Source of the DNA: Firmicutes bacterium UBA3553
GTDB lineage: Bacteria > Bacillota > Clostridia > Tissierellales > Sedimentibacteraceae
DNA length: 64,000 bases
Assembly: GCA_002381185.1 (NCBI GenBank)
Contig: DFOA01000065.1
Location: forward strand, 6,571 to 70,570
Direction: 5' to 3'
Under the pieces are notes generated by a model. It was not told the DNA's origin. It made no database searches and saw only the letters and a list, made by a program, of their open reading frames with translations. The first letter of the stretch is position 1. Each line of letters begins with the position of its first letter. Shown one piece after another: positions 61,443 through 64,000 of this stretch. The translations under genes and the position numbers were made by a program.

Positions 61443-62171
61443 TTAATAAGGACCCTTATAATCTCCCACATCAATAACCTTTTTAATGTGATCTTCATAT
61501 CTGTCAACATAAAAAGAACCTGCAGGGTTTAATGTTGCTAAAAAAACTTCTGATACATCTTTTATCCCCTTACTTTTAAGCTGGTTCATAAGCCATTTTT
61601 TATCTTTATTCAACTGCTTCAAATTTTCTTCTATCAAAATTCCATCATAGATAAGCTCTGTGCTTATTCCCGAAGATTTCTTGGTTATCTTCATATCCTT
61701 GGCAGTCAAGGGTTCATATTCGGGCTTTTTAAGCACTGAAAGCTGACCGTTAGGCTCAATGATGGCAAAATCAACCTGGGATAAATCAAACACATCCTTG
61801 TTTCTCAACAATTCCATTATGTCAGATACTCTAAACTGCATTTTTTTCAATGCATCCTCCATTATTTTGCCGTTCATTATAACTATTGTAGGCTCTCCTT
61901 CTATATACTTTGCAGCATACCTCCATTTCATAGTTATAAATTCCATCAAGTATCCCAATGCTGCCCAGGTTAATAAACCTATCCAATGAGGCCATGCCCT
62001 GCTTGATAAATCAGTGGCCAGGCTAGCGGCAATTGATCCGATGGTAATTCCCAATACATAATCAAAAAAGGCTAACTGACTTATTTGCTGTTTCCCCAAT
62101 ATTTTAGCAAATATAAGAAGAGTAAAAAAACCTATTATTGATCTTACTAAAACAACTAAACCCTCATTCAA
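61443..62171 (-). CDS. DUF421-family membrane protein (YetF/YrbG-like)
   Basis: A 242-residue protein: three N-terminal helices with LLGKTQ-like LGKQQISQLAFFDYVLGITIGS (near 23-44) and two soluble DUF421 repeats (about 80-150, EGEPTIVIMNGKI and LIYDGILIEENLKQL). The YetF group of Bacillus is linked to spores and germination. The start is set at TTG 62171, 8 bases after GAGG, because GTG 62180 overlaps that site. Same operon as the DUF4363 gene. Confidence 0.85.
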   Translation of the reverse strand: MNEGLVVLVRSIIGFFTLLIFAKILGKQQISQLAFFDYVLGITIGSIAASLATDLSSRAWPHWIGLLTWAALGYLMEFITMKWRYAAKYIEGEPTIVIMNGKIMEDALKKMQFRVSDIMELLRNKDVFDLSQVDFAIIEPNGQLSVLKKPEYEPLTAKDMKITKKSSGISTELIYDGILIEENLKQLNKDKKWLMNQLKSKGIKDVSEVFLATLNPAGSFYVDRYEDHIKKVIDVGDYKGPY

Positions 62172-62232
62172 CTTAAACACCTCTGATATTTAATTATGTT
62201 TATTATTCAACATAGATTAAATATTATTCCAT

Positions 62233-62268
62233 AAAAAAAGTTTCGGCAGATATCAATCTGCCGGAACT
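62233..62268 (-). terminator. Terminator of the DUF2935 gene
   Basis: On the minus strand AGTTCCGGCAGA pairs with TCTGCCGAAACT and is followed by TTTTTTT. Confidence 0.88.
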
Positions 62269-62289
62269 TTGTCAATTGAAAAAATATTT

Positions 62290-62757
62290 CTATTGAAATT
62301 TCATTTCTTTTGTGAAGCCGTTTTGCTGATTACAGCTGTAATTCATAAATGCGGTTACAATTCCTATAAAATATTCTGATTCTCTGCGGATGTGGTTAAT
62401 TACGACTACAGCGGCAGGATTATTTTTTACGGCATCGCTTTCTCTTAAAAGCATGCCGAGGAAGTTAACAAATACCTTGCTCTGTGCAACAGCTAAATTA
62501 ATTATATTTATAATTTCCTGGTAAATTTCAGGAGAAAGCATGTTTTGGCAATTAACGGCTGTTTCAATAAGCTGCACTATTCTGGCATGTGTAGAGTCAA
62601 AAATTTCTTTATACTCTTCCAGCCTGCTTACATATTCTTCTTCTAAATCAGGAGTAACCTCCTGAATAACATCGGTGTGTTCACTTTCCTGGTGTTTCCA
62701 AAATTCTGCCTCTTCTAAAGCTCTCAGTATATTTTTGTCTCCATAAAAAAATCTCAT
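62290..62757 (-). CDS. DUF2935-family protein
   Basis: A 155-residue all-helical soluble protein. FWKHQESEHTDVI near 19-31 is the DUF2935 signature with potential metal ligands (His and Glu), and HIRRESEYFIGIV near 123 supplies the second set, a hemerythrin-like arrangement. Such proteins are common in spore-forming clostridia; function unknown. ATG 62757 follows GGGGGA. Downstream of the alcohol dehydrogenase gene, 58 bases apart and in the same direction. Confidence 0.8.
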   Translation of the reverse strand: MRFFYGDKNILRALEEAEFWKHQESEHTDVIQEVTPDLEEEYVSRLEEYKEIFDSTHARIVQLIETAVNCQNMLSPEIYQEIINIINLAVAQSKVFVNFLGMLLRESDAVKNNPAAVVVINHIRRESEYFIGIVTAFMNYSCNQQNGFTKEMKFQ

Positions 62758-62815
62758 TGCGCATCCCCCAAATTAATATTTATGTTATTATACGCAAAAG
62801 ATTTGTTGTTGTTAT

Positions 62816-63946
62816 TTAAGGTTTTAAAATAACTTTTATGCAGTTGTCTTCCTTTTTATCAAATATTTCATAAGCATGCTTCCCATCATCAAGTGAAAGT
62901 TTATGGGTTATTATGTCGGTAGCATCAAATTTTTTATCTTTTATTAATTTTAGTATAGGTTCTACATAAGCTTGCGCAGGGCACTGGCCCATCTTTAAAG
63001 TTATATTTCTGGAAAAGAAATCTCCCAACGGAAAGTTGTTGTATCTTAAACCATATACTCCGACCAGGACTACGGTTCCGCCCTTTCGCACTGCTTGTGA
63101 GGATATTTCAATTGCAGATTTTGAAGCGCCCTGAAGTTTTAAGGCGGTTTCTATTTTTTCAATTGTTGACATCTTGCCGTCCAGACCTACGCAATCAATG
63201 ACAACATCTGCTCCTCCGTTGGTAATTTCTTTTATATACTCACCGATATTATCAATTTCTTCAAAATTTAAGACCTCGACACCGTAAATATTATGGGCAT
63301 GATTTAACCTGTAGCGGACTCTGTCAACAGCAATAATCCTTTTTGCTCCTTTAAATGCAGCCCATTTAATTGTGAGCAGCCCTACGGGACCGCAGCCTAA
63401 AACAACAACGGTGTCTTCCGGCTTTACTCCGCCTATGTCTACACCCCAATAAGATGTTGGAAGAATGTCTGTTAAAAACAGCAGCTGTTCATCTGTGAAT
63501 TCATCAGGCACCTTAGTCGGACCAATATTTGCAAATGGAACTCTTAAATAATCAGCCTGACCGCCGGCATAACCACCGTAAGTATTGCTGTATCCCAAGT
63601 AACCCCCAACCTCTCCGTTTTCGTTAGAGTTGTCGCACTGACTGTACAATTCATGCTCACAGTACCAGCAGTGACCGCATGCAACAGGAAACGGAACTAT
63701 TACTCTGTCTCCTTTTTTAATCTTGTGAACATCTTTGCCGGCTTCCTCAACAATACCCATGGTTTCATGCCCCAGTATGAAACCTTTTGGCATGTTTGGA
63801 ACCAGGCCATGCACTAAATGTAAATCTGAGCCGCATATTGCGGTTGAAGTTACTTTTATGATTATATCATCACTTTTTTCAATAGAAGGGTCCTCGACAT
63901 TTTTTACTTTAACATCTTGCATTCCGTCGTATACAATTGCTCTCAT
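62816..63946 (-). CDS. Zinc-dependent alcohol dehydrogenase
   Basis: A 376-residue medium-chain dehydrogenase. Catalytic zinc ligands are Cys 38 (TAICGSDLH) with His 60 and Glu 61 (GHETMG), structural zinc ligands Cys 90, 93, 96 and 104, and the NAD-binding VVLGCGPVGLL lies near 180. The build resembles glutathione-independent formaldehyde dehydrogenase and related alcohol dehydrogenases. It oxidises alcohols or aldehydes with NAD or NADP. ATG 63946 has GGGAGG upstream. Nothing is seen in the last 54 bases of the window. Confidence 0.9.
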   Translation of the reverse strand: MRAIVYDGMQDVKVKNVEDPSIEKSDDIIIKVTSTAICGSDLHLVHGLVPNMPKGFILGHETMGIVEEAGKDVHKIKKGDRVIVPFPVACGHCWYCEHELYSQCDNSNENGEVGGYLGYSNTYGGYAGGQADYLRVPFANIGPTKVPDEFTDEQLLFLTDILPTSYWGVDIGGVKPEDTVVVLGCGPVGLLTIKWAAFKGAKRIIAVDRVRYRLNHAHNIYGVEVLNFEEIDNIGEYIKEITNGGADVVIDCVGLDGKMSTIEKIETALKLQGASKSAIEISSQAVRKGGTVVLVGVYGLRYNNFPLGDFFSRNITLKMGQCPAQAYVEPILKLIKDKKFDATDIITHKLSLDDGKHAYEIFDKKEDNCIKVILKP

Positions 63947-64000
63947 AAATTCCTCCCGATTTTGTAATTTGCTTTAGTTTTGCCTTTTTTAAAATTAAAT

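Noticed and set aside
1..64000. CRISPR arrays, tRNA or rRNA genes, phage or transposase genes
   Set aside because: No regular direct repeats with spacers, no cloverleaf or rRNA-like stretches, and no recombinase or transposase motifs were seen in reading both strands.

Overview
The window is AT-rich Firmicutes DNA with strong Shine-Dalgarno sites and intrinsic terminators ahead of or behind most genes. Gene content points to an anaerobic, probably spore-forming member of the Clostridia: an oxygen-sensitive glycyl radical enzyme with its activase, a molybdenum hydroxylase of the xanthine dehydrogenase type, a peroxiredoxin with an in-frame UGA (selenocysteine), a HelD-type RNA polymerase factor, a CotQ-like oxidase, DUF421/DUF4363 proteins and several Bce-type and ECF-type transporters. 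I cannot name the species. I see no rRNA, tRNA, CRISPR array, intact insertion sequence or prophage.

Layout. 1-3.2 kb: end of a transporter gene, then an ECF vitamin/metabolite importer operon (S component, EcfT, fused EcfA) behind a promoter whose -10 box lies in a perfect palindrome. 3.4-11.6 kb: a geranylgeranyl-reductase-like flavoprotein, a MarR regulator with a heterodimeric ABC multidrug exporter, a HelD motor ATPase, and an acyl-carrier-like protein without its attachment serine. 11.7-18.6 kb: SatP-type acetate carrier, YitT protein, a NifX/NafY-like protein, a berberine-bridge-type oxidase, two paralogous DUF3298 proteins on either side of a YdcF-like gene, and a Tyr/Pro-rich cupin. 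18.8-24.5 kb: a BlaR1/BlaI pair, four GNAT acetyltransferases, a small P-loop kinase, and a decayed VOC gene. 24.6-30.7 kb: a secreted protein with two 350-residue phosphatase modules and LysM, an acetamidase family enzyme, a threonine-synthase-like enzyme and a MATE pump.

31-43 kb is mostly catabolic: a Y-family DNA polymerase, a three-subunit molybdenum hydroxylase operon, a PAS/sigma-54 activator, and a trans-4-hydroxyproline dehydratase (HypD-like) operon preceded by a clear -24/-12 promoter. 43-51.3 kb is an antibiotic-defence block: a Mef-like efflux pump behind a long leader with two tiny ORFs, a terminator and a stem next to its ribosome binding site; a PadR pair; undecaprenyl-pyrophosphate phosphatase; and a BceRS-BceAB peptide-antibiotic sensing and detoxification module. 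51.4-64 kb holds the selenocysteine peroxiredoxin, an AEC permease, a peroxiredoxin-fold protein that lacks the catalytic cysteine, a GH18 glycosidase, a potassium channel, a TetM-like GTPase with a MATE pump, an EamA permease, DUF4363/DUF421, DUF2935 and a zinc alcohol dehydrogenase.

The most unusual points are (1) a repeated element found three times (about 30.8, 54.0 and 59.45 kb), each time upstream of an unrelated gene, that starts at an extended -10 box, folds into a conserved hairpin and encodes a near-leaderless mini-ORF beginning MKQRL; (2) the two-stage leader of the Mef-like pump; (3) the UGA-containing peroxiredoxin with a SECIS-like hairpin, near a peroxiredoxin homologue with alanine at the active site; and (4) the sigma-54-dependent HypD operon.
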